DNA of 64,000 bases, taken from contig NZ_JAPEOR010000003.1 of the NCBI RefSeq assembly GCF_026341125.1, positions 1-64,000 on the forward strand, given 5' to 3'. A program made the position numbers and the translations under genes. The notes under the pieces are model-generated. The model was not told the origin of the DNA. It saw only the letters and a list, made by a program, of their open reading frames with translations, and did no database searches. The DNA comes from Streptomyces sp. NBC_01142. Lineage in GTDB: Bacteria; Actinomycetota; Actinomycetes; Streptomycetales; Streptomycetaceae. Below, piece by piece: positions 8,567 through 16,217 of the stretch; position 1 is the stretch's first letter, and each line of letters begins with the position of its first letter.

Positions 8567-9964
8567 TACTGCAACGGTGCTTGCCGTGACGGTTGGGCAG
8601 GTCGGTCGTTTATCAGGTCATGGGTGGGGAACTTGCTGATGCCCGGTCGTGGGCCGGTGAACTGAAGGCCTTGCACGAGCGGTTCGTGCACCGTTTCTCC
8701 AGGTCGGAGCCGCGGGAGTCGGCTCTCGCCTATATGCGGGGGCTGATAGCTCCGCTGGAGCGGAAGAACGGCTGGACGCTTGCCGAGGAGGCCGGGCATG
8801 GCGGCCCGGACCGGATCCACCGGCTGCTGAACCGGATCGACTGGAGCGCGGACGAAGTCCTGGACGACGTGCGGGACTACGTCGTCGAGCACCTCGGCGA
8901 TCCGGATGCGGTGCTGATCGTGGACGACACCGGGTTCCTGAAGAAGGGCATCCGCTCGGCCGGGGTCCAGCGCCAATACTCCGGAACCGCCGGCCGGACG
9001 GAGAACTCCCAGATCGGGGTCTTCCTCGCCTATGCCGGCGGACGCGGCCGCACATTGATCGACCGCCGCCTCTATCTGCCCACCTCATGGACCGATGACC
9101 GCGACCGGTGCCGGGCCGCGGGCATCGACGACACGGTCGCCTTCGAGACGAAAGTGGTGATGGCCAAGGCCATGGTCCGCCGGGCGATCACGGACCGGAT
9201 CCCGTTCCGGTGGGTGACCGCCGACGCCGCCTACGGCTTCTCCAAGGGCTGGCGTTCTGAGCTGGAGCGGGCGGATGTCTTCCACGTGATGGCCACCACC
9301 CGGCATGACACCGTCGTCACCCGCTGGGCCATGGACCACCCCGTTCACGATCTGTTTCCCGGGCTGTCCCGGCAGAAGTGGAAGCGCCGTTCCTGCGGCA
9401 ACGGCGCCCACGGCCCGAGGGTCTACGACTGGGCGAGGGTCGAGGTCCGTCCCTGGCACCGCGAGGACCGTCGTCACTGGGTGATCGCCCGCCGAAGTGT
9501 CCGCCGGCCCGAGGAGATCTCCTACTACATCGCCTACTGCCCGGCCGACACCACACTCGACGAGCTGATCCGCATCGCGGGCAGCCGGTGGGCGGTCGAG
9601 GAGTGCTTCCAGACCGCGAAGCAGGAGTGCGGCCTGGACGACTACCAGGTCCGCCGCTACGACGGCTGGCACCGCCACATCACCCTGGCCATGGCCGCAC
9701 ACGCCTGCCTCACCGTCCTGCGGGCCCGTGAACTCGACACCGGGAAAGCAGAAACGGATCCTCCCAGCTCATACCCCTGACCCTCCCCGAACTCAGACGC
9801 CTGATCACCCGCCTCACTCGACCCCGCCCAAGCACCGACCACGTCCTGCACTGGTCACACTGGCGCCGCAGACGACAACACCAAGCCCGCATCAGCCACT
9901 ACAAACGACGCGGCCACACACCACCAGAAGCCAACAAACCATCAGAGCAAAGACCGTTGCAGTA
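8567..9964 (+). mobile_element. IS701-family element
   Basis: A 1398-bp element with inverted ends TACTGCAACGGT at the left and its complement ACCGTTGCAGTA at the right (ending 9964), flanked by CTAG copies. The YTAR-type 4-bp duplication fits the IS701 family. The transposase reading frame is damaged near its end. Confidence 0.85.
8620..9780 (+). pseudogene. IS701-family DDE transposase, carboxy-terminal frameshift
   Basis: From the ATG at 8620 (a TTG at 8593 is an alternative) about 386 residues are read. Catalytic core features are present: LIVDDTGFLKKG, WVTADAAYG and the glutamate in WAVEECFQTAKQE. The frame stops at 9780, but the neighbouring frame from 9765 encodes the expected tail (QLIPLTLPELRRL, then VLHWSHWRRRR) and runs to a TAG at 9966-9968. 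One base appears lost near 9760, where GATCCTCCC would need one more base. The core could still act, but the family tail of about 65 residues is missing, so I call it a pseudogene with moderate certainty. Confidence 0.75.
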
Positions 9965-9980
9965 CTAGGGTGCGTTTCAG

Positions 9981-10010
9981 AAGTGGATCTTGATGTGTCA
10001 AGATCCACTT
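9981..10010 (+). promoter_or_regulatory. 13-bp hairpin abutting the IS5 transposase start
   Basis: AAGTGGATCTTGA (9981-9993) pairs perfectly with TCAAGATCCACTT (9998-10010) around a TGTG loop, one base before the ATG at 10012. In a read-through transcript it would hide the translation start, a known way for insertion sequences to block impinging transcription. It may also be a transposase site. Confidence 0.6.
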
Positions 10011-10011
10011 C

Positions 10012-10878
10012 ATGGGGCGGCACGATCTGACGAATGCGCAGTGGACGAAGCTGGAGCCCTTGCTCCCGGTCGGCAAGAAGCCTGGCCGGCCGCCGGTGCA
10101 CACCAAGCGGCAGTTGATAGACGGCATACGCTGGCGCACCCGCGCCGGTGCTCCCTGGCGGGACGTGCCCGAGCGGTACGGCCCGTGGGAAACGGTCTAC
10201 GGCCTGTTCCGGCGCTGGCAGCGGGATGGCACCTGGCACCGTATCTTCGAGCAACTGCAGGCTCAGGCCGACGCCGAAGGACTGATCACCTGGGACGTCT
10301 CGGTGGACTCGACCATCGCCCGCGCCCACCAGCATGCGGCTGGTGCTCGCAATCTGCAGATCGAGCCGCCGGGTGGTGTCTTCACCGAGCCCGAGGACCA
10401 CGGGCTCGGACGCTCCCGGGGCGGGCTGACCACCAAGCTCCACCTGGCGGTCGAGCAGGCCCAGAAACCGATGTCGCTGGTCATCACGGCCGGACATCGC
10501 GGCGACTCCCCGCAGTTCGAGGTGGTCCTGGGGCGTATCCGGGTGCCCAGGCTCGGGCCGGGCCGCCCGCGCACCCGGCCGGACAAGGTCCGCGCCGACA
10601 AGGCGTACGGGTCCCGCGCGAACCGCGCCTACCTGCGCAAGCGCGGTATCCGATGCACCATCCCGGAGAAGCGCGACCAGATCGCCAACCGCAAGAAACG
10701 CGGCTCCCAGGGTGGCCGGCCACCCACGTTCGACAAGGCCGACTACAAGGAGCGCCACGCGGTGGAATGCGGAATCAATCGCCTCAAACGCCACCGCGCG
10801 GTCGCCACGAGATACGACAAGCTCGCCGTCCGCTACGAAGCGACCGTGCCGATCGCAGCCATCAACGAGTGGCTGTGA
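10012..10878 (+). CDS. IS5-family transposase (intact)
   Basis: 288 residues in one frame. The IS5 amino-terminal domain ([31 protein letters not shown]) is followed by the DDE core: [44 protein letters not shown] and [16 protein letters not shown]. It ends just before the right inverted repeat. No Shine-Dalgarno sequence is visible; instead a perfect hairpin abuts the ATG, so expression is probably kept low. Of the three elements in the stack this is the only one with an uninterrupted transposase, and it could be the source of recent movement. Confidence 0.92.
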   Translation: MGRHDLTNAQWTKLEPLLPVGKKPGRPPVHTKRQLIDGIRWRTRAGAPWRDVPERYGPWETVYGLFRRWQRDGTWHRIFEQLQAQADAEGLITWDVSVDSTIARAHQHAAGARNLQIEPPGGVFTEPEDHGLGRSRGGLTTKLHLAVEQAQKPMSLVITAGHRGDSPQFEVVLGRIRVPRLGPGRPRTRPDKVRADKAYGSRANRAYLRKRGIRCTIPEKRDQIANRKKRGSQGGRPPTFDKADYKERHAVECGINRLKRHRAVATRYDKLAVRYEATVPIAAINEWL

Positions 10879-10903
10879 CCAGCACTTTCAAAACGCACCC
10901 TAG

Positions 10904-11287
10904 ATCCACACCCTGTGCCGCCGAAGAATGAGCCTCTACCTGAAGGCCGACCGGAAGCGGGCCGACGCGCCTCCCGGGCTCACCCGGGAGGCGACGGGGC
11001 TCGGCAGCTCGGGAAGCGGTACGAAATACCCCGACGGCGCGCTGATCGAATGTGATCGAGGATGCATTGAATTGTCTCTTCGCCGCCAGTGAGGATCGAA
11101 GCATGACGGAAATCGACCCCTGATGATCGCAATGCTATGTGCGCAAAAATGACTTTGCATAGAGGGGCTTGAGGGGCCAGCCCCCCTGTTCGGCGCGGTA
11201 GTTTCCTTTCAGGCCCGCTCGAGGGCCCGCCCGGGAAGTGTGCATCCACGTCCCCGGGGACGAACAGATCGACAAGGAAACAAACAA
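10904..11287. other. Gene-free stretch after the IS stack
   Basis: Apart from the terminator at 10968-10993 I see no supported gene. The sequence has lower GC patches (11030-11160) and resumes what would have been the tnsC downstream region before the insertions. Confidence 0.6.
10968..10993 (+). terminator. Hairpin terminator, probably of the tns operon
   Basis: CGCCTCCCGGG (10968-10978) and CCCGGGAGGCG (10983-10993) form an 11-bp perfect stem with a CTCA loop. After subtracting the IS stack it would lie about 65 bp past the tnsC stop. Confidence 0.6.
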
Positions 11288-11554
11288 ATGATCGAACCGA
11301 TTCGCCGAGGGCGCCTGCAGCTGCCCTCCGGGCAATTTAACGGTACCAGTTTCAATATTGTCCCCGTGGGGATTCACGCCGACCCGGGAGGCCATGTAGC
11401 GGTGCGGCTGAGTGCTGTTCTCGCCGCCTTCGTCCTCACGTGGACCGTGGTCTCCGGCACCGCAGTTGACACGGTCCAGTCCGCCTTCATCGTCACCATG
11501 CTCGGCTTCGCCTGGCATGCCGGTGTCCACTTCAGCTGGGGCCTGGGCGAGTAG
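11288..11554 (+). CDS. Small membrane protein, function unknown
   Basis: 88 residues from the ATG at 11288 (a longer start at 11240 is possible). Two hydrophobic segments are visible, roughly residues 37-55 (RLSAVLAAFVLTWTVV) and 62-82 (SAFIVTMLGFAWHAGVHF), joined by a short polar loop. I recognise no family. It stands alone between a gene-free stretch and the sigma-like gene, on the same strand, with a weak upstream purine run. It may be cargo of the transposable element or ordinary chromosome. Confidence 0.5.
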   Translation: MIEPIRRGRLQLPSGQFNGTSFNIVPVGIHADPGGHVAVRLSAVLAAFVLTWTVVSGTAVDTVQSAFIVTMLGFAWHAGVHFSWGLGE

Positions 11555-11697
11555 CCCTGGGCATTTCGGCCTCGCGTTCCCATTGAGCGCGAGGCCCATT
11601 CCCTTTGCCGCCTGTACATGCGGCATTGAGCACAGGGGCCGGCGCAGCGGTCCCGCGCCCTTGAGGAGCCCTCATTCTCTTCTCCCCTCGTTCCGCT

Positions 11698-12177
11698 GTG
11701 CCGCAGAGCGGTCTCCCCATTCGCTACCCCGTGCCGACGACGGTTGCTGCGGTGGCCGCGGACCTGGGGTTCGCGGCCTTCGTCGAACGGAACCGGCCGC
11801 GCTACATGCGCTACGCCGGAGCTCGCCTGCCTGCTGAGGTGGGTTCTTCGGCCGTTGTAAGCACCACGCTGATATCCGCCCGGGAGCGCTGGGGCTGGTT
11901 GTTGAGCCAGCCCTGCCCCGCGGCCGAGGTCTGGCAGGAACTTCGCCTTCGGGTGGGCTGGCAGGCCGACCGCACCGCGCCGCACGATCCGGCCCTGACC
12001 GCGTTGTACGGACAGCTTCCGGACGGGTGCGCCGACAGCGTGGTGCTGTGCTGCCGACTTGGCTTTGACGTCGACGAGGCGGCCGAGCTGATGGGTGCCG
12101 AATCGCCCACGATCGAAGCGGCCCTCACTGTCGCGCAGCGCGCGCTGCCGTATCTCGTCGAGGGGAGGCGCCTCTGA
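11698..12177 (+). CDS. Sigma-70-like small DNA-binding protein
   Basis: Up to 159 residues from GTG 11698; a second GTG at 11731 gives 148 and is equally likely. The start (FAAFVERNRPRYMRYAGARL) resembles sigma region 2, and the end (DSVVLCCRLGFDVDEAAELM then ESPTIEAALTVAQRALPYL) resembles the region 4 helix-turn-helix of ECF-type factors. Between them core-binding motifs look degraded, so it may be a sigma-like regulator rather than a working factor. The next gene, a methyltransferase, follows on the same strand. Confidence 0.6.
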   Translation: MPQSGLPIRYPVPTTVAAVAADLGFAAFVERNRPRYMRYAGARLPAEVGSSAVVSTTLISARERWGWLLSQPCPAAEVWQELRLRVGWQADRTAPHDPALTALYGQLPDGCADSVVLCCRLGFDVDEAAELMGAESPTIEAALTVAQRALPYLVEGRRL

Positions 12178-12356
12178 CTCACCTGTGAATTCCTCCGGCA
12201 TATTCGCTCTCTGGCCACGCTCGCTCGGATGCGCCACTTTCTGCCAGCTTGTGCCACCCTTCACCCGTACCGGCGGTGGTGCAGTTGCGTGCTGCCCTTC
12301 TAGGATGGGCAACTTCACTCCGATCGGGGCGGAATCGGTTAGGGGACGGGCCGTTG

Positions 12357-13181
12357 GTGGAGAGAAAGCATGTCGATTTGTCGGTGCCGAGTGCGGCGCG
12401 GATGTACGACTGGCTGCTGGGTGGCAGCAATAATTTCGAAGTAGACCGGGTTGCCTGCCAGTTATTGCTGGAGGTGGCGCCCACGTCGCGTGAGATCGCT
12501 CTGAACAACCGGTGGTTCCTTCAGCGTGTGGTCCGGGTGCTGGCCGAGGAGCACGGGATCAAGCAGTTCATCGACTTCGGTTCCGGCCTCCCGACCCAGC
12601 GGAACGTGCATCAGATCGCGCAGGAGGCCCACCGCGAGTCACGGGTCGTCTATATCGACACCGATCCGGTCGTCCTGGCGCTGGGCCAGTCTCTGCTGGA
12701 TGAGAACGACAACACCGCGCTACTGCCGGTCGACATGACGGACACCGACACTATCTTCGGTCACCCGGACTTCACGCGGCTCATCGACTTCACCCAGCCG
12801 GTGGCCGCCCTGTTCGTCTCCGTGCTGCACTGCCTGCCTGACAGTGCCGGTCCCAAGGCTCTGGTGGAGCGGGTGGCCGACAGGCTCGTCCCGGGCAGTT
12901 TCGTCGTTGTGTGTCAGCTGGTGAGCGACGACCCGAAGGTCCGCGACGAGGTCACCGAACTCATGCGGACCCAGACCGGGGGCAACTGGGGAAGGGTTCG
13001 CGAGAAGGCGGACGTGGAGGAGATCTTCGAGAAGCTCCTCGTAGAGGAGCCAGGTCTCGTCGATGTGACCGACTGGCGACCTGACTCCGAGATCCAGCAG
13101 CGCCAACGCAGCGTCGAGTGGACGGAGTTCGGCGGGCTGGGGAAGGTGCCGTCCGGGAGTAGGCCCGGGGGCGCCGGCTAG
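12357..13181 (+). CDS. SAM-dependent methyltransferase, SAV2177/DUF574 family
   Basis: 274 residues starting GTG at 12357 after a purine-rich run. Family hallmarks are the opening VPSAARMYDWLLGGSNNFEVDR, read in two parts (SAARMYDWLLGG, NNFEVDR), the SAM-binding loop FIDFGSGLPTQRN (about 75-87), and VVYIDTDPVVLALGQ. This family is expanded in Streptomyces and related genera; substrates are unknown. It converges on the XRE/DUF5753 gene with a 4-bp overlap of stop codons. Such methyltransferases often accompany DUF397/DUF5753 modules in these genomes, which fits the context. Confidence 0.88.
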   Translation: MERKHVDLSVPSAARMYDWLLGGSNNFEVDRVACQLLLEVAPTSREIALNNRWFLQRVVRVLAEEHGIKQFIDFGSGLPTQRNVHQIAQEAHRESRVVYIDTDPVVLALGQSLLDENDNTALLPVDMTDTDTIFGHPDFTRLIDFTQPVAALFVSVLHCLPDSAGPKALVERVADRLVPGSFVVVCQLVSDDPKVRDEVTELMRTQTGGNWGRVREKADVEEIFEKLLVEEPGLVDVTDWRPDSEIQQRQRSVEWTEFGGLGKVPSGSRPGGAG

Positions 13182-14149
13182 GAGTACCGCTTGACGGCTG
13201 CCTCCAGCATGCGCCGGCTGTCCGCCGGTGAAGCGCACGCCTCACCCTGGATGCGCAGGAGCAACTGAAGGTGCCGCTCGAACTCGTTGTCCTTGGTCGG
13301 CCACGGCTTCGTGCGTTCCTCGGCGCTCCGTGCGGGCTTGTTGTAGTAGTCGGCCTTGCCGTAGCCCTCGACGTAGACGAGGTCGGGCAGTCCGCCGCGG
13401 CCGAACTGGAGGTGGGCCATGCCGCCCGCCATCGATGCCTCGTTGCCCGCGATCATGCGGTCGAGGAGCACGAACCGGAGGGTGAGGTGAGGGAGGTCAG
13501 CTATCTCAAGCAAGTGGAGCATCTGCTCGAGCATCACCTCGTTGGGGCCGACCCGTCGGAGCAGGACGGACTCGTCCATCAGGAATACGCAGCGTGGCGG
13601 GTCGGCCTGGCCGAAAACCCGCTCTTGGCGCTCCCGGCGCAGAGCGACGCGCATTGCCATCTCCGGGCTGTCCCACTCGCTGATGTGCAAGCCGGTGCGG
13701 ATGATGCAGTTCGCGTACTCCGGTGTCTGCAACAGGCCCGACACCAGGCGCACGTCATATGTGGTGAGCACGATGGCCATGGACTCAAGGCCGAGGAGCC
13801 GGCGCAGGTACTCGGCTGTGAAGTCACCGAACCTGCTCTGAAACCACTCCGGCTCCTCGGCGCGGGAGAGCAGCATCGTCAGCTCGTCCCGCGCCGGGCT
13901 GTCGAGCTTCAGTTGATTCATCACCGCTTCGACCGTCCGCCGCTCGGGCGTGGTTTCCGCATTCTCCAGGCGGCTGATTGTTGAGTTCGAAACGAGGATC
14001 GCTTTCGCCAGGGCTGTCTGCGTGAGGCCGGCCTTATCACGCAAATCCTTGACGGCAAGTCCAAGCATGATGTGGGCCGCTGTCTTTGTTGCGTCTGGCC
14101 CGGCAGTGCGCCGGGCCAGACGGATGATCGGAATCGGATCCGGGGACAC
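13178..14149 (-). CDS. XRE regulator with DUF5753 (Scr1/WhiJ-like)
   Basis: 323 residues from a GTG preceded by GAAGGAGAAGG. A helix-turn-helix occupies about residues 32-85 (LRDKAGLTQTALAKAILVS, NSTISRLENAETTPERRTV); the DUF5753 ligand or partner domain fills the rest (EEPEWFQSRFGDF through MLEAAVKRYS). In Streptomyces such proteins pair with a small DUF397 protein, as WhiJ-like developmental regulators or the Scr1/Scr2 pair. Here the DUF397 gene lies 83 bp upstream on the same strand, so the two probably form one operon. Whether it works as antitoxin or as morphogenesis regulator cannot be told from sequence. Confidence 0.9.
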   Translation of the reverse strand: MSPDPIPIIRLARRTAGPDATKTAAHIMLGLAVKDLRDKAGLTQTALAKAILVSNSTISRLENAETTPERRTVEAVMNQLKLDSPARDELTMLLSRAEEPEWFQSRFGDFTAEYLRRLLGLESMAIVLTTYDVRLVSGLLQTPEYANCIIRTGLHISEWDSPEMAMRVALRRERQERVFGQADPPRCVFLMDESVLLRRVGPNEVMLEQMLHLLEIADLPHLTLRFVLLDRMIAGNEASMAGGMAHLQFGRGGLPDLVYVEGYGKADYYNKPARSAEERTKPWPTKDNEFERHLQLLLRIQGEACASPADSRRMLEAAVKRYS

Positions 14150-14232
14150 GCCTTCTCCTTCAACGGGCAGTCGTATTCACATGATGACACGCCCGAGCTG
14201 AAGGTGGCGGCCGAACTTATGTACGCCGATGC

Positions 14233-14472
14233 CTAGTTGAGGGTGCAGAGGGCGTCGAACTCGCCCTTCTTGGCGCCATCGATGAACGCTTCCATCTCCG
14301 CGCTGGAGACGATCAGCGCTGCCCCGGCGGGATCGGTCGAGTTACGGATCGCGATGCGGCCCTGGGGGAGCTCGGCGAGCTCGATGCACATGCCGTTCGC
14401 TTCGGACATGCGGCTCTTGACCCATTGCCCCGGGATGAGGTCAGCGGCCATACCGTTCGTGAAGTTCTGCAT
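14233..14472 (-). CDS. DUF397 domain protein (Scr2-like partner)
   Basis: 79 residues from ATG 14472. The DUF397 signature is present: WVKSRMSEANGMCIELAEL followed by IAIRNSTDPAGAALIVSSAE and a phenylalanine-containing end. It precedes the XRE/DUF5753 gene in the same direction. Members of this family act as the small partner of the XRE protein and have been described as the toxin-like half of Scr1/Scr2. The start was chosen because upstream codons in this frame lack conserved sequence. Confidence 0.9.
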   Translation of the reverse strand: MQNFTNGMAADLIPGQWVKSRMSEANGMCIELAELPQGRIAIRNSTDPAGAALIVSSAEMEAFIDGAKKGEFDALCTLN

Positions 14473-14829
14473 CGAAGAGGCACCCTCTCTGTTCGATAAT
14501 CCCATTTTTTCTACCTTCCTCCTCGCGGCCACGAGACTGCACAGGTGAAAGCCCCATGAAATCCCGTGATGCAATTTCATGGCCCGGCGTGGATGGAATG
14601 CTAGCGGCCCAAATTCGAACAAGGATGTCCCACGTACGGGTGGGTCGCTCAGCCCCGGAGGCCTCTCGTGGCCGCCAGGCAAGCGTGGTGCCACGGCGAC
14701 TTCCATGCGGAAGCAATGGCCTGCGTACCCGTCCGCGACCGCGCCCTGGAAGGCCACCTGCTCGCAAGCGCGGCAAGACCATCGGGGGCGCGGGCCTTAC
14801 CGAAGACCACATGCTCTCTGTGGCCTCCA

Positions 14830-14984
14830 CCTGCGTGAGCAGGAGATGAGTCTGCGCGACATCGCCGCCCGGCTCGTCATCACCAAGGGCGCGAAGAAGG
14901 GTCAGGACCTGCCGCCCGCGACCGGCCATGCGGATACTCCGCGAGCACAACGAGCAGATGGCCGCGATGGAACCCGCGCCCTGA
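14830..14984 (+). pseudogene. Decayed serine-recombinase-like carboxy terminus
   Basis: One frame reads EMSLRDIAARLVITKGAKKG and, after a one-base shift near 14928, another reads PAT then MRILREHNEQMAAMEPAP and a stop. This order resembles the helix-turn-helix tail of resolvase/recombinase-family proteins. No catalytic domain is recognisable upstream (14550-14830 gives only weak hints). I regard it as a remnant, with moderate to low confidence in the family. Confidence 0.4.
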
Positions 14985-15119
14985 CCTGCGGACCACTCCC
15001 TAGCGTTGCTCTTCCGGCGGGAGCTACCGGGACCCCTTGTGACGACAGCCCAGCGGCCACTCAGCGTAGGACTACGGAGAGTGGCCCCGGCGCGGGTTGC
15101 GCCCAGAGGGCGTGTAGCG

Positions 15120-15217
15120 CACTGAAATCATTCGTGCGTCGGGTGTGACTCAAGTCACCGCACAAATGATTTCAGCGCCCAGGTCAGAGACACGCCCACT
15201 GCAATCTTTTGTGCGTC
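15120..15217. repeat. Bulged palindrome plus direct copy, protein-binding or end-like repeats
   Basis: CTGAAATCATTCGTGCG (15122-15138) pairs with CGCACAAATGATTTCAG (15159-15175) at 16 of 17 positions, and inside it GTGACT (15145-15150) pairs with AGTCAC (15153-15158). A third copy, CTGCAATCTTTTGTGCG (15199-15215), lies in direct orientation. Such a cluster could be a regulator operator, a recombinase site or the ends of a lost element. Confidence 0.6.
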
Positions 15218-15275
15218 CCGACATCAAGGTAGGTGACGTACTCACGGGCTGCGTCACCCAAAGCGGACGCTAGAT

Positions 15276-15374
15276 GCAGATTCACTGAGACGTATCACCG
15301 CGACGTGCAGATTCGCTGAGACGAAGTTGATTTGGTGCAACTTAGATGAGATCCACGTCAGCTTCGTTGAGACA
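15276..15374. repeat. Four spaced direct repeats ending in ACA: candidate right end of the Tn7-like element
   Basis: Copies are TGCAGATTCACTGAGACG (15276-15293), TGCAGATTCGCTGAGACG (15306-15323), TGCAACTTAGATGAGATC (15336-15353) and GTCAGCTTCGTTGAGACA (15357-15374). The first three are exactly 30 bp apart, the last 21 bp on. The last copy ends in ACA, so the end read inward begins TGTCTCAACG, matching the TGT...ACA termini and multiple TnsB sites of Tn7-like transposons. The expected 5-bp duplication would be GGTCA (15375-15379); the other end must be left of the window. Confidence 0.55.
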
Positions 15375-15469
15375 GGTCAGTTGCTGGACCGATTGACGAT
15401 TGCCATGCGAACTATTCCGATATATCATTGACGTATCGCGACAGATCAACGATGGAAGGAGCGTAGCGA

Positions 15470-16083
15470 TGCGTTCACATGGACAAGGCCAGGATCACGA
15501 ACACGGCCGAGGGCATGGGCACTGCGGGCCCGGCCATCAGGGTCGGGGCGAGTACGAGGGGCGGCGCGGGGCCTTCGGTCCGTTCGGGCCGCCGTTCGGC
15601 GGGCCCTTCGGAGGCGGCCGCGGCCGTGGCGGCGGTCGGGGACGGGCGCGGCGCGGTGACGTGCGTGCCTCAATCCTGGCGCTGCTGAAGGACCGGTCGA
15701 TGCACGGTTACGAGATGATCCAGGAGATCGGCGAGCGCAGCGGCGGGGCCTGGCGGCCCAGCCCCGGCTCGGTCTATCCGACACTCCAGCTGCTCGAGGA
15801 CGAAGGTCTGATCACCAGCGCGAGCGACGGCGGCAAGAAGCTGTTCACGCTCACCGACGCGGGGCGCGCCGAGGCCGAATCGGGGCCGGAGGCTCCGTGG
15901 GAAGAGGCCGGCCGCGGTGTCGACTGGGAATCCGTCAATGAGGTCCGGCAGGCCGGGTTCGGTCTGATGGAGGCGTTCGGGCAGGTCTGGAAGACCGGCT
16001 CCGCCGAGCAGCGGCAGAAGGGCGTCGCCGTCATCAACGAAGCCCGTAAGAAGCTCTATCTGATCCTTGCCGACGAGCACTGA
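15470..16083 (+). CDS. PadR-family transcriptional regulator
   Basis: 204 residues from ATG 15470, behind GGAAGGAG. The first 60 residues are histidine and glycine rich (HGRGHGHCGPGHQG, then FGPFGPPFGGPFGGG), followed by the PadR winged helix (VRASILALLKDRSMHGYEMI, SPGSVYPTLQLLEDEGLI, KLFTLTDAGRA) and a carboxy-terminal coiled helix. PadR proteins repress efflux or detoxification genes in response to small ligands; the histidine-rich start suggests metal contact but this is inference. Upstream, inverted TATC-rich sequence (about 15419-15445) could be its own operator. A strong terminator follows. Confidence 0.9.
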
Positions 16084-16096
16084 CCCGTGATGCGAG

Positions 16097-16126
16097 AAGG
16101 GCCCCGCGCAGCCGCGCGGGGCCCTT
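16097..16126 (+). terminator. Terminator after padR
   Basis: AAGGGCCCCGCGC (16097-16109) and GCGCGGGGCCCTT (16114-16126) form a perfect 13-bp stem around AGCC. Confidence 0.85.
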
Positions 16127-16217
16127 GCTCGTGCTGCCGGCGTTCTGGTGCTGTCGGTGTCCTGGTGCGGCCGCTTGTCCTCGCGCTGCCGCTGTCCTCC
16201 TGTGGCTGGTGGAGGGG

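Larger units (their letters stand above)
9969..10899 (+). mobile_element. IS5-family element, single-frame transposase
   Basis: A 931-bp element with imperfect inverted ends (left GGTGCGTTTCAGAAGTG, right complement GGTGCGTTTTGAAAGTG), bounded by CTAG at 9965-9968 and 10900-10903. It has one intact transposase gene. Confidence 0.85.
7494..10903. mobile_element. Stack of three insertion sequences at successive CTAG sites
   Basis: Four CTAG tetramers (7494-7497, 8563-8566, 9965-9968, 10900-10903) bound three complete elements placed end to end with no other sequence between them: IS5-type (7498-8562), IS701-type (8567-9964), IS5-type (9969-10899). Each has terminal inverted repeats and its transposase on the plus strand. 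Deleting 7498-10903 reconstructs an empty site, CTAG, at the tnsC stop, followed by the tns terminator. CTAG is rare in high-GC genomes, and both families are known to favour YTAR/CTAG-like targets, so serial insertion into one regenerated site is the simplest history. Confidence 0.88.
14473..15469. other. Stretch without intact genes: resolvase remnant and repeat clusters
   Basis: About 1 kb with no intact gene. It holds a decayed resolvase-like fragment (ending 14984), a large bulged palindrome with a related direct copy (15120-15217), four spaced direct repeats (15276-15374) and the padR promoter region. AT content rises locally between 15120 and 15470, as expected for transposon ends or foreign DNA. 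Confidence 0.6.

Noticed and set aside
9728..10030. Frame across the IS701/IS5 junction
   Set aside because: It overlaps the displaced tail of the IS701 transposase and the inverted repeats; composition is an artefact of proline codons.
15374..15470. tRNA or other RNA gene as attachment site next to the proposed transposon end
   Set aside because: No cloverleaf or conserved RNA gene sequence could be recognised on either strand; the flank is the padR promoter.
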